Source: Bacteroidales bacterium (GTDB lineage: Bacteria; Bacteroidota; Bacteroidia; Bacteroidales; Muribaculaceae). From it: 32,939 nucleotides of DNA. A program made the position numbers and the translations under genes. Shown one piece after another: positions 26,101 through 30,951 of this stretch. The stretch's first letter is position 1. Each line of letters opens with the position of its first letter. A model generated the notes under the pieces. The model was given only the letters and a program-made list of their open reading frames with translations, was not told the DNA's origin and made no database searches. The stretch is from NCBI GenBank assembly GCA_020859755.1, contig JAJBVP010000239.1, positions 1 to 32,939 of the forward strand. The letters run 5' to 3'.

Positions 26101-27174
26101 GGCGAGGGTGACCAGCTCGTCGTTGATCTCGGCCGTTGCGGCGCCAAGGACGATGAACGAGGCCGATGAGTTGGCCGACTGGTTGTCGGGGTAGATCACC
26201 TCCCAGGCGTAGGCGTTGGTGGTGTTGGTCAAGTCGGCCGAACCGTTGCATCGCGAGTGGGCGATGACGGGGTTGATGATACCCATCTGGGCGTGCACCT
26301 GGCCGCGATAAAAGCAGGAAGTGGGGAGGTCGGAGTACTTGCCGCGTCGCATACGGCCCACAATACCGCCCACATCGAATTGCATCTTGTGGCTGTCCTG
26401 CACGCTCGAGCGGTTGATGGCATGGCGCATGTCGAAGTCAACGTCGACGTAGACGTTGCGGATGTTCACATAGCCGCGATAGGTCGACGAGATGGCGTTG
26501 TAGGCGCCAAATCCCGAGGTGATGTCGCCCACCACGCCGCCCATATAGTAGGAGCGGTAGCGTGGGTCCTCGCCACCGTCGTCGATGCGAGAGCGGGTGA
26601 TGATGATGTTTTCGATGTTCACCTCCTTGGTGTTGTTGCGGTCGGGGGTGACGGCACCCGCGAGGACGGCCACCTTGATGTCCTGGCCGTAGTTGACTTT
26701 CGACCCCTCGTCGCGGGTGACGACGGCCTGGTCGATATGGAGGTTGCGCACGGTGCCGGTAAGGAAGCCGAAGAGACCCGTGGCGCGCTTGGTGGCGTCG
26801 CTGGGGTTGCCCCAGTTGAGATGCAGGTTGCGGATCATGCAACCGTGGCCGTCGTAGGTGGCGCCAAACGGCTTATGGGCGGTTGCGTTGCACTCATCGG
26901 TGTAGGAGCCATCGGTACCGTAGCCGATGCCCGGGAACAGCTTGCCGCTCAGGTCGATATCATCTTTTTGCACAAAGTAATGGCCATAGCTCCACAGGTC
27001 GGGATTCTGCGAGAGGTAGTAGAGATTCTCGGCGGTCCAGATCTGATAGGGGTCGTCCTCGGTGCCCGAGCCGGCGGGGAACGGCGTGGCGGTGACACCG
27101 TCCCAGGCAAGCGTGGCGAGGGGAAGAAGGGAGATAAAAGCTGTGAAGATATTGCGTAGAGCGGTAAGTTTCAT
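11155..27174 (-). CDS. Giant (5,339-residue) repeat-rich surface protein, T9SS cargo, putative adhesin
   Basis: One uninterrupted frame of 16 kb. A signal peptide (cleavage near A-T-L-A-W, residue 23) is followed by a GLUG-like module (about 30-200; G-S-G-T-E-D-D-P-Y-x-I, then F-G-A-T-Y-D-G-H-G). Next come beta-rich, Ig-like stretches (about 470-1200), and then a repeat field (about 1390-3830) with more than 30 copies of [VIL]-[YF]-G-G-[GNSC], consistent with a beta-solenoid. Diverse beta domains follow, including a second GLUG-like module (about 4520-4640; W-H-G-D-G-H-T-L) and a W-E-G-L-C-L-P-F motif (about 4980). The last 67 residues (L-Y-D-M-T-G-R-L-I, then L-S-A-G-N-Y-L-V) are a T9SS type A sorting domain. 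Within the field, residues about 1963-2670 and 3030-3525 are two copies of one super-repeat. The ATG is 12 nt after the last fimbrillin gene, so co-expression with fimbriae is likely. No enzymatic motif is seen; adhesion is inferred. Confidence 0.88.
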   Translation of the reverse strand: MKLTALRNIFTAFISLLPLATLAWDGVTATPFPAGSGTEDDPYQIWTAENLYYLSQNPDLWSYGHYFVQKDDIDLSGKLFPGIGYGTDGSYTDECNATAHKPFGATYDGHGCMIRNLHLNWGNPSDATKRATGLFGFLTGTVRNLHIDQAVVTRDEGSKVNYGQDIKVAVLAGAVTPDRNNTKEVNIENIIITRSRIDDGGEDPRYRSYYMGGVVGDITSGFGAYNAISSTYRGYVNIRNVYVDVDFDMRHAINRSSVQDSHKMQFDVGGIVGRMRRGKYSDLPTSCFYRGQVHAQMGIINPVIAHSRCNGSADLTNTTNAYAWEVIYPDNQSANSSASFIVLGAATAEINDELVTLANDRLFGDYKIYDNATGQYEEITDTYPLAVSSRYNIRVLDQGSSSEVKFIYNDSTAMRAFQGLSHGTYANPNTADGRATILNMLAGNNDDSSVVFGWSADNSYMRFVMTPTVSLSRSRLHTFDATIDNYRSSNDYTFRWTVTLADGTTQTVTHSTSTPDRTESRYTLSLDKDKCSIVLPSDVNDYQSIQFELIDSEGNVVDTQSINVEPVTVTIERTIAVNTSTTLNDHYVFYPEFTIGGTTYSLDDPMLEDITCQWQTVVNGVAADLAGSAYEADATGTDINDGDPRKAHVVNTFVGTIRLAVYDTQMGNTPGYLLYSNGLEYVDQVVKQLHLQVAMYEYNPSTKKYEEFKASDYFSTKAGYDVTYTYDESNTSGIKVIDSGGNTHYLAASNTHGTINDTSVKPLIFRAQVVDQYGNDWLDEENRDKWRIEWTYRIPGDGASDDRKSANFVANPDYDSSDITSPRGWNTINGQYSPLPSGYDESVSGKYNYGLEDETSGYQIDWVGAYYRPDGSSDKNFLIDRYGCYQVDSVGTRLIIHPNILHRTSAFWVRARLYNVVGDPEGEIPGETIVTFNQLAVDFDRNTDADGNVTSYLAKVVWRGVDPDVADNLYTSSSTCTYTWEATDDPTDYNSWTPVATHYGSGSGTRTDELTGVNPQKYYRFTFSTSSGTVLSDIIGPVNVIYLYDRAQTMSNSVLHNFSPYSTQTNQYYPAGLDINTGHDPWNAVRTIDRAYELLTSYADGGRPSTNMIVIMGYYKNNSYLESSTRTAGKYSKPTTLAGANGAYISGGTWGRGEDNKGKWDITLQAPLKMEKLDLYDHGAATGGNYNCLYMYNHDFEVGSGVRMRHFQHIGQSGNAASAGLDKDALAPNFTLVFGRYNDDNDMTNPDNDITYTWNAVPGVTTVKLYSGNYGRIICGSRNDKNGTDLTKSRHVFGSPWAPCRSRLTVDLEDTDGYTSTWENLAVNTQIGLIVGGQTDGSVYADVVADIYNGQVGRFAAGNIAYGHAVPNGPTDSFFGSTVLNIHGGSIDQLYGGCIGRCDGEGTSLDAYMYGRSIINLYNGTIGKSGSAYSLYTGGAGCVTGIGHDWDYNRKYSDEKSYTPDKFIPYYSNGSLVYGDYTAAAGSVPTMVIYDTDGRATDDDGNDVSTTLDLADTYVEANLYGGTVNGSVYGGGFGYSNSLTSYEKAAFRTLSDGTKIGLAGNLYGNAYIRLLPNPSGASPVVVTGSIYGGGSGEKAYADAAASGYDFTRVAQIFGNVQVDIEDGTVERDVYAAGMGVEEYPEMGIIYGDCTLTISGGTVGGNIYGGGRFSDLRKYSLAGTTDELGGNTQVTISNGSIGNCVFGGGLGSDGTSANVEGNATVNIFGGQFSKTIEGVNPITGQIETKNFNIYGGAYHNGYVGGNTQVNITASPLTYTESLGDNAVFTDLWNDITVRRFCVYGGGYGEKTLVKGNAKLSINITEESLNHSITEPSLDDITSIAVGQTFFDVAGGGYSGDVGYWANSSGTAVSSLSSPTLADYDHYVGGHIDIEIQGSPIIRKVIGGGFYAQCNKTEMFVREGQVKEIYGGALMGYVHDNGRMHIGNRSVAVTDSAEVAAKNARLFVTGNIYGGNDVKGIVGTCKWADKFPEELEFCNGVETTDGGPLFCADVSDVDEKGVTMSLNGGTVKGNVYGAGNGHYRGYYVPGWARYGDGPDRQYRKALLPGKTPGSTNESDYGRVYRCRPMVGKVSMHIGGNSSTDRMTIMGDVFGGGRSCTVGQWNTALPFEDPRRLSRGGFLHVNVGSHVTVGGSLYMGSEGDGFDENHTVPKGLSLATFDGSTTAELDKMGDVAYDHWYFNKKLGYYVPGYPAPGETDGNFDMLGQHMLRSYVKNIEMNGDVELTFYNMPFETEVYEDGNPLYVVRKRWLPGELALYAYDAEDVILGNFFGGGSCGSMTNNNVMWWDYDTKGPVDDPSKAIDPEKKGSIYRYCLPEGITVLDRIVGGSEMATNRVYAFSDDYTTMDRTADNLYYTFEGGMVTHASYDYYLIVYNDLYGLDKNDVSWTTFMNSDAKNYSTSYTLTQGTDAGTTIYPRLYNASLLTFPNATNLNNARYALAYTKDADGNIHAYCGPRESRDGYNVMKLTAKCKFDPQEGEYDYEGEVENPSEHFVHYGGVVYGGCYESGVTQGDVVVTVLSNTIGEHLSERDPETFEDISSLQHNIGRVFGGGYGEDSRVDGDTYVNLLNNFVGMNVFGGGCQGSVNGQTHVKYMGNESTSYVFGAIYGGGLMGSVGIPTGSDEATPVATKVQLYSGNVDKAYGGSCLGNLYGRTHVELCDQVYDDDTFQSFNYSQFKYDWGGSRLIAGTVFGGNDISGNITVQPLDANDPDYDWRDEYSTYIYVHEVQGEPANSTSSRKRNAVVEESEDNPGKDTPGASDGYNGFPLVGNLYAGSNGNYGKHEGEEYYTDGSFLLASGLANHTNEYLLAGDTKEGYSAFAVPHVDNSYLDIQGGTMINVYGGGDMSTIINETNINVNYDPKEAIMDARAGFQGTEALLRVWNTFHLSDQEQIEEVTSTSLADGDEDVIFKYHIYRLFGGNDQADMDIQPTWNLRSGHLGSVYSGGNFGKMTYFDSTTGKGLSLKIDRSDFHADAVFGGGRVGDIEPKLVDELGNEVTVGDDFYGATLEINRGVIDNVYGGNDVSGNVYNGSRVKISGAISGNVYCAGNGNYRYQYDASLDPEKYSIEERYDSIYGGRYFVLPRKADFGGQSPSDAQKLEAINAYRPNVDRSYLSIEGTDADTKAFVRGYVYCGGNSSTVSDKNNSAVTSDIKFQIGNYVVLNGVFLGSNGESLVDVDMMEVTEALNGLSLADTNYESNRADYPYLLDLYMRAVETTALPKNASDDTFNLTSGLTDAYIGDFFVGGNSGSMLTDKTIDLTFPYQLVIFNRIVGGSNSANVTYKGVTHVGGLTKTLASGYTDKVYLQVRSQFRPMRILYPVDNDYRKIALVPDLDVINGNIYFPEGKCSIFGGCFNSGRTVGNVHIDLYSDLTKEYDEDTLEEDIKLIKTYFKDELGSFDLTSLEYSKERIIVNGIDNLQRRSFALIGGGYGKDTEVRGDIRLHMLPGQLHPDWTVETKAGLEPDDSPSAATVFGGSQQGLVVGNTEIAVRDGMVLSNLYGGSEASTLYGSTQIIVGWPQYYLCKKSGHFKLRRTDELSSAAKENWKHSEITSKEAILRDIWLREGEYMSVNLFNQLDPTNQPYLTGFTAQTAGQTLQDTFADYFKFVDNDTPQEYAHNNTQTTFNPITWDDIKIYIGNGKSRRDSRDEYFAHGNIYGGGFITSTSSASLAGQFTVQKFRDKLPDYKDYGGNSSIIIWDNIENRNPLNTTTAEYNENDFEGTEKATNPGSGAEIKDHITIGTGHYVPVTISVGQDIMGRYIFQQDSNGKYTIEDASGNFVVGNYVHQSSHVLTAADVAQGGDYYGVTFYEIESDGGIYGGGRKVYVEGFRNCDLAYYGYADYSPQYPKLLNTAQRLDLFSVTDCCLFLEGANDFTTNSIDATNYSLTRIGELAMHSSIPATSVLSPGTREQSGLYNTLHTTSRTRNYVGFFHDVLYVAALTSSESFDQAFRGANGQFYSMSDYGYDNDDTHVNTDNTDTSGYDYVGLPSSGFTYREYKKNRIENYYANRDLSNDQYQAIKNLTSLEFDQRNIGTAANMIGINNGYTLKIQGAGKNADGEDDTYFGPVNGVFEIKLMTLAMDEGGGYIYALNHHEDPNHFLESTGNFVFPGAAYKVTDNNNGNYNYVYDDCFPMGEGWDSYYNWTGSSSSMGPRTQAVDAGHGDCNDLQEVHYWYVNGSNYYYNVTLTAYTYTDPLPFTLNNNDNLIYLYGVQDGSELTLESVNWEQVTTDGYSSDLQNISTLVTDAEGNPDHYEKDYRLYLTVDNTPSTAHSTSANGYSVMIPRGNLTDTNAGSADAVANASTASNPYHNTEASPNKPLLGISLFDNMDNADPAYYYAHLQEPEKVRLSLTTTTGTSEFHYVINLTIRYLLGPTITGNAVIENCALPGELIYANASNVEVEMDEETMAVAGAYWQLKSPDGDTVKLVDTNDGAVAGATTAQVQFPAYWYQNGWDLQYVMTINGLDFTKGTADDATYPNVEVHNYHRMLATDGTRKFDLLPVEGARIYVEDLADLNRFVSYLSEVNATGYEGVTLKGTDLKANPKSAEGLKFYLVNDMTVDELTVDANAEFKGQWHGDGHTLTLPDGSPLLAKNSGKVYNTGFVMKGKGSYTQGAVNTATGATENCFFYDPSNPSTPEDFRYGKIAYNVNGEYLKARYVALGGTEHDVDSEGNVTDGFQGRDAWVTTYLDDYYGNGDYRFAAYGGTAEALRTHDLPNFLNYRSLVRGEASTAHNYTLERKPEEASRYVDKDVVEGRDAHFEPKFPVDYLFFGQTIDLAGTQLYPSLYRGDNRVYRASGFLGSKVDQGFHFNVDAVAADPRLTAIDFSDFRDYGTGSKMVPSRKWVTDDGRDIYYAPSRDLPESTINGIASLEIDSNNQTDEHDRVTRNLLVYTDTVTSWLAPLAYTEQTLENDIQGHLIVKSATDWTFAATDDQLHLVDRQPFNAPKEFGVARRAWYERVPAAYSEGNSGWEGLCLPFAVNRVMAYDNSGRDNDVRSHGELTHFYGSSEILHEYWLRSVAGYESGKGLYFCRPGHAKSLIGTIDGLSEMTGDYDYANPWFTYAYSSRGYVEKHNMYTSTGVKHEGYRFITSRVPYLISFPGSRYYEFDLSGEIFQQRRGEPEPFDQKIVYEYLSDTHRPYSNVLSTALDLTASSDVAAAAKTALTVQVTDDNPAATISTTDGYSLHGTYTYEEIASARSYMINDDYDASGKMRTEFVWGSTGDYVAPFRVYVTTPTSVSSPIKILALGDDTVPEGDGDDIDDLAASGLRFSVTSDGALRIESSQELTLPLYDMTGRLIRQLTVHAGTNLYRGLSAGNYLVSTFKFHIP

Positions 27175-27186
27175 AAACTCAGCAAG

Positions 27187-28392
27187 TTATTCATTGATAA
27201 TGATGTATCCGTCGACGGTGGGGTCATTGTCGGAGAGCACATAGAGATAATCGGGGGCCACGAGGATGTTTACGTCGTAATAGCACCCGGCCTGAAGGGC
27301 TGTGTTGATGGTTATTTGGGAGGTGTTGGTGACACCCGAGCGGGTGACGACGCCAGCGCGGTCGAGGGTGTCGTAGGTTACTATGATTTCGAAGGTATTG
27401 GTGGCTTGCAACGGTAGCACGTAGGCGCTCGCAAGGGGCTGGTATTCAGTGGTGTTGAGGTCGATGTACTCCACGCCTCCCTCGTTGAGAAGCGTAGTAA
27501 CCGACCCTGCTCGCGTATTAGCAAACAAGGAGCGTGGGCGCCCGGCCCGCGCCGTAGACGCCGGCTCGTTCAAGCTATACGTCACCTCCCGGGTGCCGGT
27601 GGAGAAGTCGACGGTGACCGAGTAGCGGTCGCCGGGGTCGCTGACGGTCATGGATTTAAGGCGGATCGTGCGCAGTTCGGCGTAATCCTCCCCCTCACGG
27701 TAGCAGAAGCGCACGCGGGCGGTGAGGTGCTCGAGGGTGAACGGCACATGGGCGTTCCCGCTCGCGCGCGTGCACGTGTAGGCGTGTATCGCCTGTGCGA
27801 CCATATAATCCTCGGTGCCGTAAAGGGGCAGATCGCTCAGCGTAAGCAACTGAAAGCCAGCGAGGTTGCTTTCAGTTGCGGTGACTTGTGTATCGGGTAG
27901 CCACGGGGCGTAGGCGTAGAAGAGGTAATTCTCGCCTGCGGACCAAAATTGAACGGGCGTGTAGGCCCACTCGCTGTTGTAGTCCCAGGTGCCTATAGCG
28001 CTCGTGAACGTCTCGCCTCCGGTCCAGTACATCTCCTGGTTGTCAAAGACGGCACCCCCGGTCATGTAGCCCAGGACGCCGATCGTCTCAGGGGTGACGG
28101 CCAGGGGAACCCCCTCGGTGACCCGAGGGGCACTCGACTGGGCAGCCGCCCGCCCCGCCCGCGCATCGGCAAACAAGGAGCGTGGGCGCCCCGCCCGCGC
28201 ATCGGCATCAGAGCGGGAGAGCGACGCTCCCTCCCAGGCGAGGGAGGAGGTGGTGGCGCCAAGGGTGATGGCGGTGCCGCTGGTGTCGAGGGGCTCGTCG
28301 CCCGAGTGGTGGCTGGAGCAACTCGCAAGCACGGTTATTAATGGGATAAGTAATTTTCTATTCAATTTACCAGTCGGTTTGGGTGATTTCAT
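27187..28392 (-). CDS. Fimbrillin family lipoprotein (third in operon), with two repeat-derived insertions
   Basis: The 401-residue product has a lipoprotein signal with lipobox L-A-S-C (Cys25). Its body resembles Bacteroidales fimbrillins (Mfa-like/FimA superfamily): two beta-sandwich domains, a Y-L-F-Y-A-Y-A-P motif, a V-P-F-T-L-E-H-L-T-A-R-V-R strand, and a final strand near Y-D-V-N-I-L-V. The ATG at 28392 overlaps the preceding gene by 26 nt. A TTG at 28365, one nt past that gene's stop, would give a shorter, more typical signal (MNRKLLIPL). Residues about 62-81 and 280-295 are translations of a dispersed palindromic DNA element, each containing A-R-A-G-R-P-R-S-L-F-A. The first falls directly after S-R-S at residue 60, where fimbrillins are usually processed by an Arg protease. 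The product is probably a fimbrial shaft, accessory or tip subunit. Confidence 0.82.
   Translation of the reverse strand: MKSPKPTGKLNRKLLIPLITVLASCSSHHSGDEPLDTSGTAITLGATTSSLAWEGASLSRSDADARAGRPRSLFADARAGRAAAQSSAPRVTEGVPLAVTPETIGVLGYMTGGAVFDNQEMYWTGGETFTSAIGTWDYNSEWAYTPVQFWSAGENYLFYAYAPWLPDTQVTATESNLAGFQLLTLSDLPLYGTEDYMVAQAIHAYTCTRASGNAHVPFTLEHLTARVRFCYREGEDYAELRTIRLKSMTVSDPGDRYSVTVDFSTGTREVTYSLNEPASTARAGRPRSLFANTRAGSVTTLLNEGGVEYIDLNTTEYQPLASAYVLPLQATNTFEIIVTYDTLDRAGVVTRSGVTNTSQITINTALQAGCYYDVNILVAPDYLYVLSDNDPTVDGYIIINE
27509..27553 (-). repeat. Palindromic dispersed element, copy A (inside fimbrillin gene)
   Basis: The core GCAAACAAGG-AGCGTGGGCG runs into a GCCCGCGC arm, giving GCGTGGGC paired to GCCCGCGC (one G-U) around GCCCG. 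A left arm (27509-27520) matches that of copy B at 8 of 12 positions. Read on the - strand in the gene's frame it encodes A-R-A-G-R-P-R-S-L-F-A-N-T-R-A-G, a peptide unlike its surroundings. Confidence 0.8.
28151..28207 (-). repeat. Palindromic dispersed element, copy B (inside fimbrillin gene)
   Basis: Two perfect 21-nt direct repeats (28151-28171 and 28187-28207, CGCCCCGCCC-GCGCATCGGCA) flank the shared core GCAAACAAGG-AGCGTGGGCG. The hairpin GCGTGGGCG-CCC-CGCCCGCGC lies within the element. On the - strand it encodes D-A-D-A-R-A-G-R-P-R-S-L-F-A-D-A-R-A-G-R in frame. Confidence 0.82.
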
Positions 28393-29449
28393 CGAGGGGG
28401 TCGCCCGGGGACCAGGAGAGGGCCGTGACGTCGATGTCGACCAGGATCGGCTCGTCGCTGGCGGGGTTGTATATGAGGTAATAGATATATTTCTTGTTTG
28501 GTTGCCAACCGTCGTTGACAGTGATCGCTACGTCGCGGTCCTCGCCGTCGATGGTGAGGGTGACGAGCAGCGTGATGGGCGTGGCAGGGGATTGAGGGAT
28601 CTCTACCCTGTAGCCAAGGGACAATGACGTGTCGCGCGTGGCGGCTTCGTTTTCAGCGGATGCGAGGTAATAGCCCGATTGCGAGGGTATTACATCGGAT
28701 GTCGAGGAGGTAGCGCTGGCAATCCAGGCGTCGGTGGTGAGCCAAGTGGCGTCGCTGGGGGCGTAGGTGCCCTCGGTGGTGATGCCATCGGGGGCCGTGA
28801 CGGAGTAGGAGGTGACGGCGAAGGCCGCGCCCTCCGAGGAGTAGATGCGAAATTCGATGGACGAGAGGATACGGTGGAACACCAGCGGCACGTCGGCATA
28901 CATGGCCGCATGCGTGGCGTAAACCGTGGTTTCCGAGGCTATAAGGTCGTAATCGGCAAAACTGCTGCCGGTGGCGACGCGGGCGTGGCGGGCGACGGCC
29001 CAGTCGGTGGTCGTGGCGACGTTGCCCTCGACATTAAGCACTTGCGGGTAGCCGTCGGCGGTGAAGTTGACGCGGGTGTCGGCCGCATAGGGGGCCACAG
29101 CGGCGAAGTCGTAGCGCGAGGCCGTGAGGTCCCAGTATTTGAGCGTCTGGGAGCCGATGCCGTCGTAGTACCATCCAGTGAGGTAGTTCACTTGGTAGCA
29201 GGCGTTAAGGTCGGTGGCGCTGCCCATCACGATATCGCCCTGGGCGGTGGAGGCGTTTTTCCAGGTCTTGACGGCAAAGGAGTCGTAGAGCGATTCCATG
29301 TCCTCGTAATCGGTTGCGCGGCTTTGGGCACCGCCGGGGGTGAAGGCGATGGGGCGCTCCGCGGTAGGGGCAGGAGCGTCGCCGCCGTGGCTGCCACAGG
29401 AAGTGGCAACCACGGCTAACGCCGCTACTATGAGAGATTTATATTGCAT
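28367..29449 (-). CDS. Fimbrillin family lipoprotein (second in operon)
   Basis: The 360-residue product begins MQYKSLIVAALAVVATSC with the lipidated Cys at residue 18, then a short linker, I-A-F-T-P-G, and S-R-A-T (Arg44), a plausible Arg-protease maturation site as in P. gingivalis FimA/Mfa1. The remainder looks like a two-domain fimbrillin: W-x-Y-D-G near residue 93, Y-D-F-A-A-V-A-P-Y-A (the fimbrillin F-Y-A-Y-A-P block), V-P-L-V-F-H-R-I-L-S-S-I-E-F, and a late strand I-L-V-D-I-D-V-T-A-L-S-W. Subunits of this family are carried to the surface as lipoproteins and polymerise by strand exchange after N-terminal cleavage. The gene is 45 nt downstream of the first fimbrillin and overlaps the next gene. 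Whether it is a shaft or accessory subunit cannot be told. Confidence 0.85.
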   Translation of the reverse strand: MQYKSLIVAALAVVATSCGSHGGDAPAPTAERPIAFTPGGAQSRATDYEDMESLYDSFAVKTWKNASTAQGDIVMGSATDLNACYQVNYLTGWYYDGIGSQTLKYWDLTASRYDFAAVAPYAADTRVNFTADGYPQVLNVEGNVATTTDWAVARHARVATGSSFADYDLIASETTVYATHAAMYADVPLVFHRILSSIEFRIYSSEGAAFAVTSYSVTAPDGITTEGTYAPSDATWLTTDAWIASATSSTSDVIPSQSGYYLASAENEAATRDTSLSLGYRVEIPQSPATPITLLVTLTIDGEDRDVAITVNDGWQPNKKYIYYLIYNPASDEPILVDIDVTALSWSPGDPLDEITQTDW

Positions 29450-29463
29450 ACATGTTTATCGAC

Positions 29464-29483
29464 CTCCGCGGCAAACCGCGGGG
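29464..29483 (-). promoter_or_regulatory. GC-rich hairpin between first and second fimbrillin genes
   Basis: CCGCGG (29466-29471) and CCGCGG (29476-29481) around CAAA form a 6-bp stem that extends to eight with one T-G pair (29464-29483). It occupies the 45-nt gap just after the 453-residue fimbrillin. No T-run follows. It could protect the 3' end of the upstream message or partly terminate transcription, giving more of the first subunit than of later ones. Confidence 0.5.
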
Positions 29484-29494
29484 CACGGTGGCTA

Positions 29495-30856
29495 TTAGAG
29501 AGAGGTGCCGGTGCCGTCGCCGCCAAGGATCCACTCCCAGCCTTCGGTGTCGTAGCCAGCAACCTGGATACCGTCGAAGATAATGGGATAGAGCTGCGAA
29601 TCAGGCACGTCGGGGTTCGAGGGATCGGGATCGGGGTTCGGACCAGCCTTGTCGGTGATCTTGAACACGTAGGTGTAGGCGGTGTTGTGCTTCCACTCGG
29701 TGTAGGTGGGGCCAACGTAAACGGCTGCGTTACGCACGATTACCTCCTCCTGGGTGTCCTCGGCGATCAGCTTATACGAGATGTAGAAAGCGAAGCCCGA
29801 GTTGGTCTGGTCGGTGATCTCGCCAGCGGGCAGGGGATAGAAAACAGTAGGCGACATGTTGGCGGTCAACAGGGCGTCGTCGCGGGTCTCGGCGATCACA
29901 TCACCATTGCAGCAAAGAGCAAAGCTCAACGGAGCGGTGGCGGTTTGAACGCTGGTGTAATCAACAGTCAATTTTTGATTCGGGTTCACGCCCTCGAAAG
30001 TAACAGTGGGGATACCCTTGTTGACATAGGAACCAAGGGAATAGGAGCTAGTGCCTTTGTCAGCGGGGATCGCAACAATACCAGTAGCGGAGCCGCTAGT
30101 GGGGGTAACATTGAGAAGCTTCACGTCGTAGCCCTTAATATCGTTCCAAACGGTGACGCGGAGGCGCGACTGCACGCGCTCAAATTTCAAGGGCACCTTC
30201 GTGGTAGCGTAGCTGGCCTTGGCGATGGAGTTGGTGGCCACCATGTAGGGCACATAGTCGGAGGCATTTGTGCTCATGGTCACCTCGGTGAGGGTCATCT
30301 TCAGGGTAGCTGGATCGAAGGTAACCACACTATTGCTAGCCCCATGCTTGTAGGGAGCGTAGGCGTAGAAGTTGGTGTAATCCATGTTGGCATCCCAATA
30401 TTTCAGGTACTGGGTGGCGTTGTTGGACATCACTGAAATTTGTGTGTTCAAGTAGTAGGGGCTACTACCATCATACTGGTTTTTGCCAAGATTGTCGTAG
30501 AACCACCAGCCACTCAACCCAGTAGTTTCAGCACCGTAGCTAGCGCCAGTGGGGTCATAGCCCGTGGAGGTGCCATCGGTATAGCCCACGAGGTAGTCGG
30601 CCATCACGAGGTTGGTCGAGGTGGTGAAGTCGGCGGTAGAGTTGCCTTTGTAGGCCCACACGCCGAAGTTCTTGTAGAACTTCTCGAGGTTTTGGTCCGC
30701 TTCGGAGGCGCGGCTGAGGTTACCGGTGGTCATCTGGAAGCCGATCTCGCCCGTCGCCGAGGCGGGAGCATCCCATGTGCTTGAGCTCTCGTCGGTGGAG
30801 CATCCTGTCAAAGCTGCCACCGCGGCAAGCATCAGTAAAGATTTTACGTGTTTCAT
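29495..30856 (-). CDS. Fimbrillin family lipoprotein (first in operon, possible major subunit)
   Basis: The 453-residue product has a clean lipoprotein signal (MKHVKSLLMLAAVAALTGC, Cys19), then I-G-F-Q-M and N-L-S-R-A-S (Arg49), fitting an Arg-protease maturation site. Typical fimbrillin blocks follow: F-G-V-W-A-Y-K-G, W-W-F-Y-D-N (about residue 118), L-K-Y-W-D-A-N, F-Y-A-Y-A-P-Y, V-P-L-K-F-E-R-V-Q-S-R-L-R-V-T-V, and near the C-terminus A-Y-T-Y-V-F-K-I-T-D-K. The last segment ends W-E-W-I-L-G-G-D-G-T-G. It is the first and longest fimbrillin of the operon and is followed by a stable hairpin, so it may be the abundant shaft subunit; that role is inference. Base composition of the gene is slightly richer in A and T than its neighbours, which could reflect selection for expression or a different history. 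Confidence 0.87.
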   Translation of the reverse strand: MKHVKSLLMLAAVAALTGCSTDESSSTWDAPASATGEIGFQMTTGNLSRASEADQNLEKFYKNFGVWAYKGNSTADFTTSTNLVMADYLVGYTDGTSTGYDPTGASYGAETTGLSGWWFYDNLGKNQYDGSSPYYLNTQISVMSNNATQYLKYWDANMDYTNFYAYAPYKHGASNSVVTFDPATLKMTLTEVTMSTNASDYVPYMVATNSIAKASYATTKVPLKFERVQSRLRVTVWNDIKGYDVKLLNVTPTSGSATGIVAIPADKGTSSYSLGSYVNKGIPTVTFEGVNPNQKLTVDYTSVQTATAPLSFALCCNGDVIAETRDDALLTANMSPTVFYPLPAGEITDQTNSGFAFYISYKLIAEDTQEEVIVRNAAVYVGPTYTEWKHNTAYTYVFKITDKAGPNPDPDPSNPDVPDSQLYPIIFDGIQVAGYDTEGWEWILGGDGTGTSL

Positions 30857-30951
30857 TGATGAATTAATTTAATTGGTTAATTGGTTGATTTTATGTTATT
30901 TCCTTTTTTCAATTTTTTCGGGACTTCCGGGATTTCCGGGATTTCCGAGGG
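30857..30951 (-). promoter_or_regulatory. AT-rich gap before the first fimbrillin gene
   Basis: This 95-bp gap is one of the most AT-rich stretches in the right half. It holds a direct repeat TTAATTGG-TTAATTGG (30869-30884) next to the fimbrillin start, a T-run, and a 9-nt array at its far end. A separate fimbrillin promoter or a regulator site is plausible here, but I find no good TAnnTTTG -7 match on the - strand. Confidence 0.35.
30920..30946. repeat. 9-nt tandem array, three units (GGGATTTCC-like)
   Basis: Units GGGACTTCC, GGGATTTCC and GGGATTTCC are contiguous. In register they read GATTTCCGG, one base from the GATTCCCGG unit of the ten-unit array at 608-697. The array begins five nt before the stop of the DUF5119 gene on the opposite reading direction and so lies just after that gene. 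Confidence 0.7.

Noticed and set aside
27187-28392. Third fimbrillin as a pseudogene broken by repeat insertion
   Set aside because: Both insertions keep the frame, the signal peptide and the C-terminal strand are intact, and the next gene follows at 12 nt.
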